In this document: in pieces, positions 5,597-5,855 of the stretch
Layout: every line of letters starts with the position of its first letter
How positions within the stretch are numbered: the first letter of the stretch is position 1
Assembly: GCA_023432655.1 (NCBI GenBank)
Contig: JAEYUK010000317.1
Location: forward strand, 1 to 5,855
DNA length: 5,855 bases
Direction: 5' to 3'
From: Pseudomonadota bacterium
GTDB lineage: Bacteria > Bdellovibrionota > Bacteriovoracia > Bacteriovoracales > Bacteriovoracaceae
Made by a program: the position numbers and the translations under genes
The notes under the pieces: model-generated
What the model saw: only the letters and a program-made list of their open reading frames with translations
The model's database searches: none
Told to the model about the DNA's origin: nothing

Positions 5597-5839
5597 TTAT
5601 TTAGGGCAACGACCTTCAGTCCAGGTTTTGTGTCCGTGGCACTGGGCTTCGCAGGAGTTTCCATAGTTCACCCCGCCTGCGCAAACTGGCTTAAAGATTT
5701 TCATGCAGTAACAAGGCTCAACTTGATAAGGACTAGTTTGCTGAGTATCGCTTTCACCGGCGCTCTCTGGGGCTTTTTCAACTGTCTTAGTGGTACAAGA
5801 AACAGCAAAGGTTAATGCCAGTAACAAAATATATTTCAT
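5597..5839 (-). CDS. Kazal-type protease-inhibitor-like lipoprotein
   Basis: This is an 80-residue exported lipoprotein. Residues 1-15 form a lipoprotein signal ending in FAVSC, so Cys15 would be lipidated. A Thr/Glu/Ser-rich linker spans 16-41. Residues 43-78 form a Kazal-like domain with six cysteines at 43, 45, 53, 63, 67 and 78 around the signature PVCAGGVNYGNSCEAQC (51-67). Kazal domains insert a reactive loop into serine proteases. The P1 position, second after the second cysteine, would be Lys47, which in known inhibitors favours trypsin-like targets. Inhibition itself is inferred, and the C1-C2 spacing of one residue is compact. The ATG follows AAGGAG (5850-5845) with five bases between. 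The promoter lies outside the window. It may guard the cell against its own or other proteases in the envelope, but nothing in view shows the target. Confidence 0.88.
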   Translation of the reverse strand: MKYILLLALTFAVSCTTKTVEKAPESAGESDTQQTSPYQVEPCYCMKIFKPVCAGGVNYGNSCEAQCHGHKTWTEGRCPK

Positions 5840-5855
5840 AGAAGCTCCTTAAGGT

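Noticed and set aside
5630..5815. 61-residue + strand open frame opposite the Kazal lipoprotein
   Set aside because: The minus-strand frame has a lipoprotein signal, six ordered cysteines and a perfect AAGGAG; the + strand frame has none of these.

Overview
The window has moderate, slightly AT-rich composition and compact bacterial gene organisation, with strong AAGGAG-type ribosome binding sites and short intergenic gaps. Three things suggest a Gram-negative predatory-type lineage (Bdellovibrionota/Bacteriovoracia-like): a single-chain E1 alpha-beta 2-oxoacid dehydrogenase, a small Kazal-type lipoprotein, and lineage-specific secreted proteins beside nrdR-nusB. That placement is an inference from style and content, not proven by any marker gene here.

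Layout, left to right. On the + strand (1-2176) lies a fused alpha/beta E1 component of a thiamine-diphosphate-dependent 2-oxoacid dehydrogenase, closed by a strong intrinsic terminator. Also on the + strand (2212-4107) are two tandem paralogues with Sec signal peptides and no cysteines. Each is built from about seven repeats of a 'GGNYF...LYTV...DG' unit of roughly 32-43 residues, which looks like a seven-bladed beta-propeller. Each has its own TATAGT-type promoter, ribosome binding site and hairpin, so they are two separately transcribed units. A UUCG-capped hairpin at 4114-4139 separates them from the convergent minus-strand genes.

On the minus strand (5446 to 4146) is a compact three-gene operon: nrdR (regulator of ribonucleotide reductase genes), nusB (transcription antitermination and rRNA synthesis), and an unrecognised 121-residue protein. 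Successive genes overlap by 11 and 8 bases. Just upstream of nrdR is a palindromic sequence matching the NrdR box consensus at 13 of 16 positions, suggesting autoregulation. Furthest right, also on the minus strand, is an 80-residue Kazal-type protease-inhibitor-like lipoprotein with its own terminator.

The least explained content is the tandem pair of repeat proteins, followed by the Kazal lipoprotein and the small protein coupled to nusB. No rRNA, tRNA, CRISPR array, insertion sequence or phage feature was seen.
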